DNA of 53,151 nt from Scleroderma bovista (lineage: Eukaryota; Basidiomycota; Agaricomycetes; Boletales; Sclerodermataceae): positions 1-53,151 of the forward strand of contig JAYMGJ010000362.1 of NCBI GenBank assembly GCA_037178675.1. The letters are read 5' to 3'. The notes below the pieces were generated by a model. The model searched no databases. It was not told where the DNA came from and was given only the letters and a program-made list of their open reading frames with translations. Numbering within the stretch: position 1 is the stretch's first letter; each line of letters opens with the position of its first letter. Positions 34,501 to 47,506 of this stretch are shown piece by piece. Made by a program: the position numbers and the translations under genes.

Positions 34501-35660
34501 CGCCCACCGCCCATCTCCCACCGATCGCAAAGATCGCTGCCTACACGTCTGCACAGCTGCTCGATGCCCTGATATACCTCAGACTATTGTATAACCCTGA
34601 AGTGCGTGGATCTCGAAGGATACGCGCTCGTTGCGAGGTCCAGTCAACCAAATCGCACTGGAGCGATGACAGCGACGCCATCCAACTTATCCGGTCAGAC
34701 ACCTTCGAACGCTCGTATGCAGTCCGATGGCTCATTACACTGATATCTCGGATGGATGATATCCAAGAGCCATCTCCAGACACGCAGGCGTGTTCTGCCT
34801 CGGCACTTCAGCAACCCGTTCGCCCCGAGGTCTTAATCCAGAAAGCTGCTGCACTGCTGGCTGTATGCGCCGGCGTCGCAGCTGCCGGTACTGTGCAACG
34901 CATCTTCTCTTTCGAGTCTGATGAAGCCGGTAGAATAGAGATACCGCTGAAGGATATCCCCCTCGAGAACCACGATTACACCAGCGTTGGAGGGCAAACG
35001 TGGGGAGGAGCATGTGTACTCGCAGAAATGATCGTAGAACACCCAGCACGTTTCGGTCTCGGTGACACCCACCGAGGCGACCTCCGAATACTCGAGCTTG
35101 GCGCTGGAACCGGGTTGGTTGGATTGACTGTTGCGAAATTGCTTCAAGTTGCTGCGTCGGGGAATCGGCGGGCGACCGTCGTGTCCACGGATTTCCATCC
35201 CTCGATCTTGGCGAATCTCAAGGCAAATATCGATGCTAATTTCCCTGCAGGGAATGACGATGGCATGATCACCGTCGTCAGCCATTTTCTGGACTGGGCT
35301 GCTTTTCCAGTCTCAGCATCCGTTCCTAATGTCCTTTCCGAGCCGTTTGACATCGTCCTGGGCGCAGACATCGTCTATGAGGCAGAGCATGCTATCTGGA
35401 TCAAAAACTGCCTAAAGCGCCTTCTCCGATGCCCATCTGATTCTCAGACTACTTCCCTCTTCCACCTTGTGATACCACTTAGGTCCACCCACACGTTCGA
35501 GTCCAGCACCATCGAGAATGTGTTTCAGGGGGGAAATCATGCGGAGCTTGTTATACTTTCAAAAGAATCTATATTCTGTGAAGCACATGGGGATATTGGG
35601 AACGACATTGTCGAATATGTTTACTACCGAATCGGGTTTCCTACTAGTGGTTATTTGTGA
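34479..35660 (+). CDS. EFM3: Protein-lysine methyltransferase of the EFM3/EEF2KMT (FAM86) type (393 aa)
   Basis: One uninterrupted exon. A seven-beta-strand methyltransferase: SAM-binding motif I ILELGAGTGLVGL at about residues 204-216, and motif VLGADIVYE at about 293-303, typical of protein-lysine methyltransferase family 16. The N-terminal half contains DTFERSYAVRWL, characteristic of the FAM86 subgroup, and QTWGGACVLAE before the catalytic core. In yeast and humans this subgroup methylates a lysine of translation elongation factor 2. The assignment to EFM3 rather than another family-16 enzyme rests mainly on the N-terminal motif. The start is the first ATG and lies back-to-back with the minus-strand gene, so the two probably share a promoter. 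Confidence 0.82.
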   Translation: MPPTTIHPPTAHLPPIAKIAAYTSAQLLDALIYLRLLYNPEVRGSRRIRARCEVQSTKSHWSDDSDAIQLIRSDTFERSYAVRWLITLISRMDDIQEPSPDTQACSASALQQPVRPEVLIQKAAALLAVCAGVAAAGTVQRIFSFESDEAGRIEIPLKDIPLENHDYTSVGGQTWGGACVLAEMIVEHPARFGLGDTHRGDLRILELGAGTGLVGLTVAKLLQVAASGNRRATVVSTDFHPSILANLKANIDANFPAGNDDGMITVVSHFLDWAAFPVSASVPNVLSEPFDIVLGADIVYEAEHAIWIKNCLKRLLRCPSDSQTTSLFHLVIPLRSTHTFESSTIENVFQGGNHAELVILSKESIFCEAHGDIGNDIVEYVYYRIGFPTSGYL

Positions 35661-35903
35661 ATGTTAGGTTCAGAAGCTAATGGTAAACGAGACCAAACAA
35701 CCGCTGACTCCTGATGAGTCTAATTGATGATGGATCCTACGTAAACAGTGCTTGCACTTTGTACACCATCATCCCACCAACAGACCTCAGAGTTGAAGAT
35801 GGCTACATGAGCTGCTGAGGTCCAACGGAACCTCCGCCATGTCCAGCCCTGCTTGAAATCTTTCTTGTTTTCATTGCAAGTCTATCGATTATACACGATC
35901 AAT

Positions 35904-38900
35904 ATGGAAACCAATGAAGAACTCCAACAACTCGAAATCACTGCTTTGAAATCTATTTATGATCAAGATTTCTTTGAGCCACCACCTCCCAAGGCATGGA
36001 AGGTACTATCCTCGCCTCTCGACCTGATTTGCTTGCACAAATGACCGTGTACCGCTAGTCTGCAGTCAGGCTTCTCGAATTCATTATCAAAGTCGTACAC
36101 CCAGATCCATACCACGCACCAAAAGTATTCTTTCACCTTCATGTCAAGTGAGCGTATGGCGTACTAGGGTATATTCTGCCACTCAGCACGCTATCAGATT
36201 CCCGAAAACATACCCCACACTTGCTACCCCCGTATTCACTGTCCAGCGACCCATACGTGGCATCGCTCACGATGTCGAAGCTGCACTGTCAAAGGTGATC
36301 CATTCTGAAGCCCAAAAACTCAGAGGGTCAGAGATGGTCTTTCAGGTGCGCCCTACGCTTTTGCTGTTCGCCGCACTGTGACCAACGCTTTCCATTATAG
36401 ATCATCACGACGGCTCAAGAATGGATAGCCGACCACGTACAGCCTCCAAGTGAGGCGTCTGGATCGTTGGCCACCGAAATGACGAGACGCGCCACGCAGG
36501 AAGAGCGAGTACGTGTGCATATCCGGTGCCTGGAAGACGCGCTGACTAGTACGATGTAAAGGAGCGACGACAGAAGGAAGAGGAAGAGGCAGAGCGTCAG
36601 TCGGTGCTTGCAGCGCAACTCGAGGCACAGCTTCAGGAGAAGATTCAGGCCGATGCACAGAAACACTTGATGGCTAAAGAAATGCAGTACAAGGCTGCCA
36701 GGAGACGAGCTCAGTCGGATGCGACCGAGGTTCCTTCTGCAGGAGATACGCTGACCGAATCTTTCCCTATCGAGGTGGAACTCCGGGGAATACGTTTTAA
36801 TGTAGTCAAGATGTTTCATCCTAAAAGAGGTACGTGTGCAAGTCATCTCAGTAAGCTGTGAATGGAAAAATTGCGATTAGAATGTCTTGGGACCACTTAC
36901 CTTGCTGATCCTTTGTGTGACGATGTTCATGCCACCCTTCCTTTGGAAGTGCATACGGTCGAGTTCAATGCAGAGTACTACACTACCACTCAGGGTAATG
37001 AATACCCTCATCCAACCTGCATTTTCACTGACATTGATATTCAGGGAAGAAGAAACTTGGGCAAGTCGAGGCGGAGATCCAGCGTTTGATCAAGGTCCAG
37101 CATCCTAACCTTATCGGTGTGCTGGCTGTCAAGCTATCTTTTCCACACGTCGGTCCCCCGCGTCTCGCGATTCTTTCTGAACAACGGCCATCGCTCACAC
37201 TGCAGGATGTCCTAGAAGATTGTCACTGCCTACGAGAAGACAGAGCTGCGGTAATGTACTTTGTTTGCTCATATTGCACGCCTGTACAAGCTGTGGATGG
37301 TTAGGATTACCTTGGTCAGATACTCTCGGCGCTGAACGCTGTACACTCTCAGGAGTTGGTGCACAGAGGCATGTTACCAGTTGTCCTTTTTTCGCATCAT
37401 CATTGATGTTCCATAGGGCTGGATACATGCTGTGTATACCTTGCTACTCGGGAGAATCGCAGCTATCCAAAGCTCGTCAAGGTAGGTAAAGTCGGGTACC
37501 ATGCCCGCTTGAGGGATCTCCATCGGTCGAATCCCTTTTTCGCCGGTTTAATGTTTGGGAATGACGAGCTCAGATTACCTGAGGCTTGGTAAGGTCTTCG
37601 ACGTTGCAAACCAGCGCCTCGCTGACCTTCCCATGCTAGGCTTTCAAGAGACGTTCTCGAATCTCCGTTGTCTTATTCCAGAAGCCGAGACATCCACAGC
37701 GTGGGAGTGATATTTTTACAAATGCTTCATGGTCAAGACGTTATGCATCAGTTCAGTATTCCTCGAGAGGCCGCTCAAGCTGGTGCGCTCTAGTTCGTAA
37801 CACTTGATTGTATGTAGTTTGATCGACATTTTTATAGCACCGCTTTCCTCGACCCTGCAAACCTGCACTCTTAATATGCTCTCGACGAGCAAAAAGAGTA
37901 ATGTGACATGTCTGAGCTTGCTCGCGGACCTGGCTTCGATGCCAATGACATCTCCGACACGGATGAATACACCATCCATCCCCATTGGGCCGAGAACACC
38001 ATTGGGAAATAGCCATATCTATGGAACGTCACCGGAGAAGGACTACTTCCGTGCAACACCTAGGACGAGACATGCCAGCAGATGGAAGGAGGATTGGGAA
38101 GAACTGGAACTATTGGTAATGCAATGCGTCGCATGCCATGCTCGTCGTCCTCACTGTGTATTCCTTAGGGCAGGGGCGCTTTTGGATCAGTCGTCAAAGC
38201 GCGCAACAAGATCGATAACCGCATATATGCAGGTACATAAGTCTGGGTCCTTCTCAATTCTGCTGATTAACACCATACCTTAGTCAAGAAGATCCGTCTT
38301 CGCACAGATCAGAGCGACACGAAGCTCTTCCGTGAAGTCAACGCGCTCAGTAAGCTCTCACATCGGTTTATCGTGCGGTACTACACCACCTGGGTCGAAA
38401 TGGCCAACGACATCTCCGCCGCTCCTTCATCCGAGGACGACTCGGGCACAGGTTCGGGAACGGAAGGGGGGCGAACCTCTGTTCCACATTCATTCGAGAG
38501 GAAGGAGAACTCGGATCCATTCAGTTTTGATTTGGATGACTTGGATGACTACGGTTCAGGAAGCCGGTCGTCGTTCCCGAGTATCCACTTTACGCAGTCG
38601 GATATGAAGGACGAGAAGGACGAGGATGAGGAAGATAGCGATGATGCGTTTGCTAACCTCTTCACTTCTGAATACGCTGACGAAGCCGACCTGGCGCCCG
38701 CACCTGTTGTGCCACGTACTTTATACATTCAGATGGTTGGTTCGAGGTCGTGTGGTATCGTTTCTTTTACTTATCCGTTCGCAGGAATTCGTGGAGCGCC
38801 AGACTCTGAAAGAGGTACGCCCGATCGGTCACCGCTGTAACAACTTACTTATGATTCACAGAGAGTTGCTGAAGGACTGTCTGAAGAGGAAGCTTGGCGG

Positions 38901-41900
38901 TTATTCTACCAAATTCTTGAGGCCTTAGTACATATGGGAAGCATGGGCATCGTAAGACTCTTCTATTTCTGCTAATCCTTTGTTGTATTCAACTCCGCTT
39001 GCAGTTGCACAGAGATATCAAGTTAACGAACATTTTTATTGGTATGGCCCAGTCTTACTATCAATTGGATAGTTATTGAAGTAGTCTTTCAGATGGAAAG
39101 GGAGATTGCAAAGGTAATGAAGTGTATATTATGATATGGATATGAACATGGCTCATCGTTGAGATAGTTGGAGATTTCGGTCTTGCAACGTCTAGTCTTG
39201 CAGCAGTGGATCCTTCAGATTTATCACCACAGATTACTCACTCGGATTCTGACGTGACCCTTGGTAACGTATTGCGCTTCTTTCGTCTTCCGTTTATTGC
39301 TGAATCCTCCTTTTTCTCCAGAGGTGGGCACGAAGTTGTACATTGCCCCTGAAGTATTGTCTCGGAGAAGGGGACCCCGTAACCATAACAAAGCTGACAT
39401 GTATAGTTTGGGGGTAAGACCAAGGCTTTTCACAGAAACCCTCTCTTACCGGGATTTGCAGATTGTATTTTTTGAGATGAACTACATGTTTTCCACCGGT
39501 TCCGAGCGCATTGCCGTTATTGAGGATTTGAGAAAGCCCGAAGTGTACTTTCCCCGGGATTGGAGTCCTCACCGGACACGACAAAAACAGAGTACGTCCA
39601 GCTGTCGCTGGTATGTAAATTTGGCTGACAACGGGTAGTCATCACATGGCTTCTGCGACATGACCCAGGGGAACGCCCGACTGCTCTGGAACTCTCGCAG
39701 AGTTCCTTCCTGCCGCCTAGGATGGAAGATGAGTACTTCAAAGGTGCACTGCGGATGATGGGTGTGTGGCTCCTCTCGGAACACTATTTTCAACCTGACG
39801 TCCTCCACAGCAAAGAAAGACTCCCCTTACTATCAAGGTGTTCTATCCACCCTGTTCAACCAACCTGGCGACCAAGTTAGGAGCTACACCTACGACCTTG
39901 AAGCCGAAACACCAGAGCATGCCCATCTGAACACCGTTGTAGAAGACCGATTGTCGGCTATATTCCGCCTGCATGGAGCTGTCGGTATGGATCCGGCACT
40001 TCTTGTACCCTCAAATAGCCCGGAAGATAGTCAGTCGCAGGCTGCTTTCATCGACCGGCATGGGGATATCATCTGTCTGCCCAATAATGCTCTTGTTCCC
40101 TTCGCAAGGCTGGCTGCACGTAACAGTGTTCAGAGGATTAAACGCTTCCATGTCACCAATATCTATCGACCTAGGTGAACAGTGGTCCTCTCTGTACCTG
40201 CCATCTCTGACCATCCTTCGTAGTGCTGTTCCTGGTCATCCTAGAGTTACAAAAGCCGCTGTATTTGATATTATCACACCAGACGTTACAAGCTGCATCA
40301 TTGCAGGTGGCGCAGAATTGATCATGCTTCTCAATGATTGTCTCCACAGCTTCCCAAACCTTGCGCAGAGTTATGAAATCCATATATCGCACTCAAGAAG
40401 TAGGCAGTTTTTTCTTCCTTTCCCAAAAATATCTTATGCACGTGTTTCCAGTCGTGGAGCTTGCGCTGAGTCGTATTCCGGAAGATCTGCGAGCATCTGT
40501 GATCGAGATAATCAACCAATCGAAGTCTTCAGCTTCCCAGAAGCGAGCAGCACTGTTGAAGAAGGGTCTCCTGCGAAGCACAGCGGATGAACTAGAGATT
40601 CTTGCTGAAATAGGTTAATCGTAACATTCCATATTCTGCGCAGTATTGATAAGAGCACGCAGATGAGAATATTGACGGACTGCTTGCAAAACTTGGCAAG
40701 GTCTCGCCGTCATTAACAACTATGATGAAACCTGCTCTAGAAGAGATCAAAGAGTGCATTCAATATGCATCGGCAGCGGGATTCAGTGGCTCGATATACT
40801 TTCATCCCCTAATGTGGGGGGCTCATCATATGCACTTTCGGGAAGGCTTCCGTTTGGAGGTTGTGAGGCGAACTAGGAGAGTGGATGTTCTTGCCGCAGC
40901 AGGCAGGTGAGTCTTTTGCCTGTTCAATATGACTTCGTACTGAGGCAGAGCTCACAGATATGATAACCTCATCAAACAATATCGGGCACCTAAATTTAAG
41001 TCAGAGCAAATATGTGCAGTTGCCGTTCAAATAGCGTTGGAAAAGATTACGGTTGCTCTGGCTGCATATCAAAGCACGTCTGTTAAAGCTCTGGTCAAGG
41101 AACAACGGTCGTTTGGATTCTGGAGTCCACGCAGATGTGACGTTTATGTCCTATCTTATCAGCCGGGTTTCCTACAGGACAGACTAGAAGTTGCCTCATT
41201 GCTTTGGCAGAACAACATCAGCGCCGACATAATGTACGAAGGGAACTTAATGGACATGGACAACGAGAATCATATGGATCTCTGCTCTCGGGAAGGCATT
41301 CTGTAGGTCGTGTGCTTTTATTGGTGATAGGATCTTGACACCCCGTAGGTTTGCAGTGTACCCACGGCCTCGAGCTGGCCGTCGAGATCTGCTTGCCTTC
41401 AAAGTGAAGAATATTCTGAAAGGGACAGAACACGAAGGTGCTGACCACTTTTGGCTCCTATTTGGGTGCTCATGTTAGTTTGATTCAGTCTCAAGGCAGG
41501 ACCTCGTCAGTTGGCTACAGCAACGGATTACAGAACAGCAGCGTGTGGATGCATCGACGTCTGGAGCTTCCAATCACCATGATGTCTTACATGCCTCATT
41601 ACCCGGGGGAACGTCGGCCGGAGATGATGTTCAGCTTGTCCTTCCTGTTGACACGAAGAAGCAGCGCAAGCACGTGAAGCAAATACTACTCGATAAAGGT
41701 AAAGTGCCATTTTTCAGGCTACTGGATGCTGCTGATGGTCTGGACCACAGCGTACGAGCGAAATATTGAACTAAAGACTGCCGTCCAAAACGGCGTCCCT
41801 ATGATCGTTATTGATGTTCCCAGTACGGTATTTGACAGCTTGGTGAAGAGCTCCAGCTGGATTCATGATGACGAGGCGTGGAAAACCATTGTAGTTTCGA

Positions 41901-42031
41901 TGCCGGCTTTACAAAGTGCATATTCGAACCAAGTGCGGGAGGCGGTTATCAGGCGCAAGTCTGAGGGTCATCCTTTCGTCATGCTATATGCTACAAGGGA
42001 GGAGCGAATGCAGTTGCTCAGCTTGACTTGA
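35904..42031 (+). CDS. GCN2: GCN2-type eIF2-alpha kinase (complete, many exons)
   Basis: Domain order is that of Gcn2. First an N-terminal RWD domain (METNEELQQLEITALKSIYD; FPKTYPTL), then a charged linker and a pseudokinase (about 36,800-37,800). The active kinase has a glycine loop GRGAFGSVVKARN, Lys in YAVKK, a long acidic insert (38,430-38,700), HRDIK at about 39,010, DFGLA at 39,175 and YIAPEV. A HisRS-like domain (RHGDIICLPNNALVPFARLA) and a C-terminal region ending LYATREERMQLLSLT follow. First exon 35904-36002; about two dozen introns of 45-65 nt. I traced the frame across most junctions and found no break. Gcn2 senses uncharged tRNA and phosphorylates eIF2-alpha. Estimated product about 1,550-1,600 aa. 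Confidence 0.94.
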
Positions 42032-42234
42032 GTCACTTGTATGCCAGAATTCTGTATTAGAATACCCCATTTAATTATGATGAACATTCGTGCAGTGAAC
42101 AGGAAACAGGAACCATGTTCTGGCAAAGATGAAAGCAGGGTCTTCTAATGTTATTCGAAATGGTACAACAATTTAGGACTTGGACTCTTACATTGACACT
42201 CTAGTAGAGACTTCACTACTGATGAACATGGACT

Positions 42235-45200
42235 CTAGCGACTCCAGGTGGTAAGTGTCTCCTGGAAGCCATCCGGATTACTACTCTCGTCTACCACACC
42301 ATTCCCCGAAACGCTGAGCTGGTACGTTACGCCGACGGTCGACAGACTGTACACAGTGATCGTTGAACTTGAATCTATATTGAAAATTTGTGCTTGACAA
42401 TTCGACGTATTGACACAAGATTGGGCGTAATTCTGTTTCAGTCAGTCTTCGTACTGTGCGATGATCGCACCATTGACCTACTTGAAAGAAACTGTAGAAG
42501 CCAGCCCCTGTACAGGAATACGTGTTAGAAGCGACAGCGGTGGGGGAACATTGTACTACGCACCAAATAGAATGATGTCTCGGGAGTTCTGCACCCACAT
42601 GGCCCATGCCATGCCATTGCTAGCAGAGAATGTAGGGTCAAAGTAAGTAGAAAGGCTACTGAAAGGCGCTGGAGCAGCGGGAACAGGTTGATAATATGGC
42701 TGTAGAGGGATTTATTTTAGATGAAAAAACATACACGCACCAAGCTTACCGTCTCGGTTTCAGCGAAGCCAATCCAGTGGTTCTGAGCGTTGGCTAGGTT
42801 ATATTGGTATAGTGCGGCGTGCTCAGCTAACGAATAATCAAAGACCGGTCATTGAGCCCAATGAAATACCCACAGGAAGTACCAATCAGCCAAACTGGGC
42901 CAGCTGACTCGGAAAGAATGCCACGTCCAGTGAAAATAGAGGTCTGAGGGCTATTGTTAGCGTCGAGGTCATGGTCAGCGGTCCACACCCAGGTACCCTG
43001 TAGGTGAACTTTTCAGGAATACCGTATGCAAGATATGCCACGAAATGGTAACCTGAAGATATGCGCTGGACCCTGGTGTGAGATGTATGCCCAGAAAGGC
43101 TGCTTGGCAATTGGCGTTCTGTGATCCAGATGGACATTGTGTGATCTGCATGTTGGTTCCGGTAGCTAAACAACACGTTTGTTAGTCTGGTTCTTCCCCG
43201 CACATCTACCCTCACCTCCGCCAAGTCTGAGTAGGGTGCATAAGTTGTTGCCTTGGGACTGATAGTGTCACATACCTAACATGAGTATCCCAAAGGCCGG
43301 CAGCACCTTGCTGTCCAGATGGATCATGCACATTCCATTCAAGTAATATGGCACCGGGGGCTGTGAGACGTGTAACTGAACGGAGGAACCTCGGTAGGCG
43401 CAAGTTTTACTTACCGGGGCCTACAGTTGAAAAGATCATGTCGCTGATCTCCATCATACCAGTTGAACCGGCTGTACCAGCTTGGGCAACGACTTTGGGG
43501 CTGTTCTGGTTCTGGAACGCGCTTCCACCAGCAAGAATTACGGACCACGCTTCACCAACAATTTGGGTTCCAGCAGGAATAGAGATGGTGTTGGTAACGT
43601 AGTAGGTGCCGGCATCGAAGAAGATGATCTTGCATCCAGCGTACTGCACATTTTCATGACCAAGTGCATGTAAGCAATACTCCCATAAAGTCTTGAACGA
43701 TACTTCTTACCTGATTCAACACATTTTGGATAGCTGCAGTATCATCCGTGTGACCGTCGCCCGTTGCACCCTGGCTTTTCACGCTGATAACCTGGCTAAC
43801 GGCGTAGTTTATGTATTGGGGATGGGATTTCCCAAATATTCTACCCGAAGTATCCAGAAGAGAGGGCGGTTTGTTCGCAGCTACAATGTTACCCTGCGTA
43901 AAAGTTGCTGTGCCGCTTGTCCCAGAGAAGACATTTCCTTGTCCCCAGGATGTAATTGTCGTGGTGCCGCCAGCCAGGACAGTGGCTCCCCCGTTGACAC
44001 CAACTGCGATGGGGACATTGTTCAACTTGATGTTATTCAAGACTAGCGAGCCGCCAAGTTTCCCGTTGCTTGCAGTAGACGTACGGATAAAAATGGGAGT
44101 ATTGGTGACGACAGCATCGATGATGGCTTCTGATCCGACGGTCTGATGTATGTAGTTGGTCAGGTAACGGGAAAGTGTTGCTCAAGAAATGACTAACTTG
44201 ATTTGATTGGCTAGTGCCCCCGGTAGTAAGATCGAAGCCAACCTACTCGTAAACTATCAGCTGCGTCCTTGGTTATTCGAAGATTCTTACTTGGCAGTTA
44301 TTGATGGTAATTCCCTGAAAGGTAAAACCTAAGGGTACGTTCAGACAAAAATATCACTTGGCCCGCTTTCTGTACGACCAACCCCAATTCCATATTCCAA
44401 ATACAGCTGTCGCGAGATACGATACTAAGAGATGCGACACACAAATTGTGAAAGAACTCACCAGTGTTGGCATTATTGACCGTCAAATTTCGGATCGTGA
44501 ACTGTTGGTTTCCGACTTGCATGCCATACTTGCCTGGGCAAATGTATTAATGTGCTCTTTTTCGGAGAAGAAAGTGACTACCTCCATTAAAAACGACATC
44601 TAGCAGATAGGTAAGATGACTTATTCTATAACACGAGTAGCATCGCACCTTCCATGAAACCACCACTACGCAGAAAATATTGCGCTCAATAACATGATGG
44701 ACAAGCACTTTTGCCACGCAACTTTACCTTCCATTTTCCATGAAGAGACCTAAATCCTCAATTCAACACATTGGAAGACAGTAACCGTATCGATGCTTAC
44801 CTAGATGGCTATTACCTGCAGCGGTAGACATCTCCACAAAAACATTGATGAGGGATGTGGCCTGTGCCACTTGCCAGTGTAAGCCAATTGCAGAGGACGA
44901 TGCAGGAATCTGGCGTAGATCAATGACCAAGTTCCGCACTGAGCGGAGGCTAGAGTACACTCAGCATCAAGAGGTAGTAATTCAAGGGGAGATACTTCAT
45001 ACAAGTTATCCTGATTAGTGTACCACTGCGCACCGTAGCCATTGGGGATGTAAGGATCGGCGTCTAGAGAATTCAGCGATGTGTCTGTCACAGACGCTTT
45101 GCCGTAGACTAAACTCACCTATAACAGCAAACCCAGAGAAGCTGGAGGATGCAAGTAGCGTAGGCGGATTTTTCGGATCACCAATCATCTGAGTATAGTA

Positions 45201-45732
45201 GTACATATTGATTGCTGAAGAGACAAGATACGCTCTTTGCAAAGGGTGAGGACGAAGGCAAATGCATGTCAAGGTATTGCTCACCCCTTTGGGAAATAAA
45301 TAATAGCCGGGGTGACACTAGCGCAGTTGGTTCAATTCAGTATCCGGTTGAGCAGATAGACAAACATACGTAGATGAAGAACATGTGTTTCCACCACAAC
45401 GCCCGCCGGAAGTCATTGCTGAACTGCAACGCACATGAAGTGGCAATCCAAGGGAAACCATTTGTAGTCACCAACTTGATTGCAGCGGTGTCATCGGTGA
45501 CACCGTCACCTTTAGCCCCAAAGTCCTTGACGTTGCGGAAAACTTGATATGTGCTAGGGTTGGGATTGAAGGCTGAAGTTCCCTGATGCTTGATTGTTTC
45601 CATCCAGTAAGGATCGCTAGGGGATGCAGTCCCATCGCCGAGGGGCACAGAACACGACGAGCCCAAGCCAGAAACGGGTAGCGACACAAGCAAAATGACG
45701 CCTAGGGCAGACAGTGCAAAGAGAAATCGCAT
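42235..45732 (-). CDS. Secreted GH55 exo-beta-1,3-glucanase (two pectate-lyase-like domains)
   Basis: Starts MRFLFALSALGVILLVSLPV, a clear signal peptide; an upstream in-frame ATG at 45798 would bury it. Two right-handed beta-helix domains follow, each opening with the family motif: FGAKGDGVTDDTAAIK (about 45,500) and GATGDGHTDDTAAIQ (about 43,740). Other typical GH55 stretches are YYYTQMIGDP, IDLRQ, YGMQVGNQQFTIRNLTVNN, GTYYVTNTISIPAGTQIVGE, GAILLEWNV and a C-terminal WAMWVQNSRDI. Ends ...FQETLTTWSR at 42235. Many short introns; estimated 780-800 aa, usual for the family. It hydrolyses beta-1,3-glucan of fungal cell walls, for example in wall remodelling or nutrition. No disruption found. 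Confidence 0.9.
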
Positions 45733-45798
45733 GTTATGAGACAACGGGATGCAAAGGGTCCCAATATCGAAGAAACGGCAGAGTATGACACTCTTCAT

Positions 45799-47230
45799 AT
45801 ATGCCTGGACCCCTCATCGACTCCCGTACCTTTCACAGCGGTGAAGTTGGATAAGGCCAAGCTGTCGCAGGCTTTACCAACGTGGACAATCTCAACAACA
45901 CATTTGGGCTTGTGAGAAGACATAAAGTGCATGAAAGCACGTCATCAACTGCGCTGAAGCGGGTGGGTGGAGACACGAGAAGGTGAGTGACACACCGAAA
46001 CCTGGAAGGGTGGATAAACCCTTGGAGTCCACAAAGCGCCCAAAGCGAGGTTCACGGATGATGATAGATTCAACGGGGAAATCATAGGCCCAAAAAAGAA
46101 AATTCGCTATTGATTGAGGAGCTGCCATCGGAACCTCCAGTAGCTACACCAGCTGCGAAGTGATCGTAACTTCGCTCTTCAACCCGGAGGATGTAAAAGA
46201 TCCGTCCTATCTGCCTTCGATTTCAGGCGGACAAGATTTACAAATAGATAACGAGTCGCCATGTTATGCAGGTCTCTGTAGATTAATGTTTTGTTTACGC
46301 ACCTTGGTTTCTTCTAAGAAACCAAGCGCAGGGAATCGCCGCCACGGGCAGTGAGAAAGGTAACACTCGGCGTGCTGAGGTAGGGTAATAGTCAATCGTA
46401 CCGCATTAAAATCAACCAGCGCGCATTGTTGTAGGGATGAAAGTAAATGCAGGCACGCCACTGAAGTCCTCGTTCAAAACGTTGCAGTTTGGCTTTACCT
46501 GTTATCCTTGGATGGTTGCCCGTATCGTTCCGCCATAGACGTCGAACAGGCCTTGTTATAGAACTTTTCAGGTTGGGCTCGGCAAGTACAGGGATTGTAC
46601 AGGTTAAAGACTAAAATATTGAATGCGAACTGCGTGTATGAAAATTGATGGTTCTGACTGGGGTTAAAAGTGTTAGATGAGTTCAAGTCTATAGGCTGTA
46701 TCGCGTTATTCACCGAAGTGTCTGATATAGACACCATTACGACGACACAATGTGAAGAAGCACGAAAGCGAACCCTTGCGCGACAATGTTAAGGCTTGTA
46801 CAATTCTTGGGAACTCGAGGCTTGCTACAACGTGCGGGGTGCATTTGGACTCTGCGATCATGACGAAGTACATACTGCAATTACCAACGGCTAAACAAAT
46901 TCCACCCAGGAGTGTGTCAGAGGTTGTCTGGGCTGCCTGGGCCTGCCTGGACCAAGGAAAATCTTCAAAGAGACTAAGGATAGCGAAGCAAATGCAAATG
47001 CCAGTCAGCTCATCGTCCCGTGGGCTGAGTGGGATTTGTTTGGCTTTGTTATTGATTTTATGTCCATATCAGGCAACAGCAAGTCTCTTAACGCGGAAAC
47101 TGGCTAAAAATCACGAAAAAAACGCTTCTGCTGGTCTGTGCGTGGGCTCTGGACGTATAAAAACCCTTCCTCGACATCCTGAATCCTTACCACTCTGGCC
47201 TTTTGGCTTAGATCAAGTGTAGTATCTGTT
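45799..47230. other. Gene-poor region upstream of the GH55 gene
   Basis: No gene I can support. A minus-strand frame from ATG 46128 (MAAPQSIANFLF...) could be a short exon but has no recognisable partner. A plus-strand frame of about 120 codons from ATG 46859 has a hydrophobic stretch (GICLALLLILCPY) but no family. Confidence 0.35.
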
Positions 47231-47241
47231 CTTAATAGTTT

Positions 47242-47506
47242 AACCACTATTATGGAGGCACCGCCTCCATTCTTTGGTTATCAAATTTTTGCCGCCCTTG
47301 TCCTCGCGAGCTCTGCTTGCAACTCCGGGGATGTGATGACCTTGCTATTGCAGTACAGGCTTGTGTCGTCAGGGGATCCTTTTTCCCTTTGCTTTTGCTT
47401 TCTTTTTGTTGGTCTACTATCCCATTACCATTCGGTAATGGCTGGTGTCCAGCAAATAGCTTGCAAATTGCAAAGTAATGGTTTTAAGTCTATGGGATAG
47501 TGGTTT
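47242..47506. repeat. Hairpin-rich stretch with terminal 9-bp inverted repeat (MITE-like candidate)
   Basis: Outer arms AACCACTAT (47242-47250) and ATAGTGGTT (47498-47506). Nested arms CTATCCCAT (47417-47425) and ATGGGATAG (47492-47500). Local hairpins ATGGAGGC/GCCTCCAT (47252-47270) and CCATTACC/GGTAATGG (47422-47441). No target-site duplication is obvious. It could be a small non-autonomous element or structured untranscribed DNA. Confidence 0.4.

Noticed and set aside
37700..38100. Suspected frame break in the GCN2 pseudokinase-kinase linker
   Set aside because: One reading meets stop codons, but splicing at the GTGCGC...TATAG intron (about 37,780-37,840) gives a continuous frame (STSKKSNVTCLSLLADLAS) into the kinase domain.
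46016..46128. Possible minus-strand exon starting MAAPQSIANFLF
   Set aside because: A GT donor follows, but no convincing second exon could be found. Too little to call a gene.
46752..47222. 156-codon plus-strand frame
   Set aside because: Starts at GTG; from the first ATG (46859) only about 120 codons remain, with no recognised domain or splice context.
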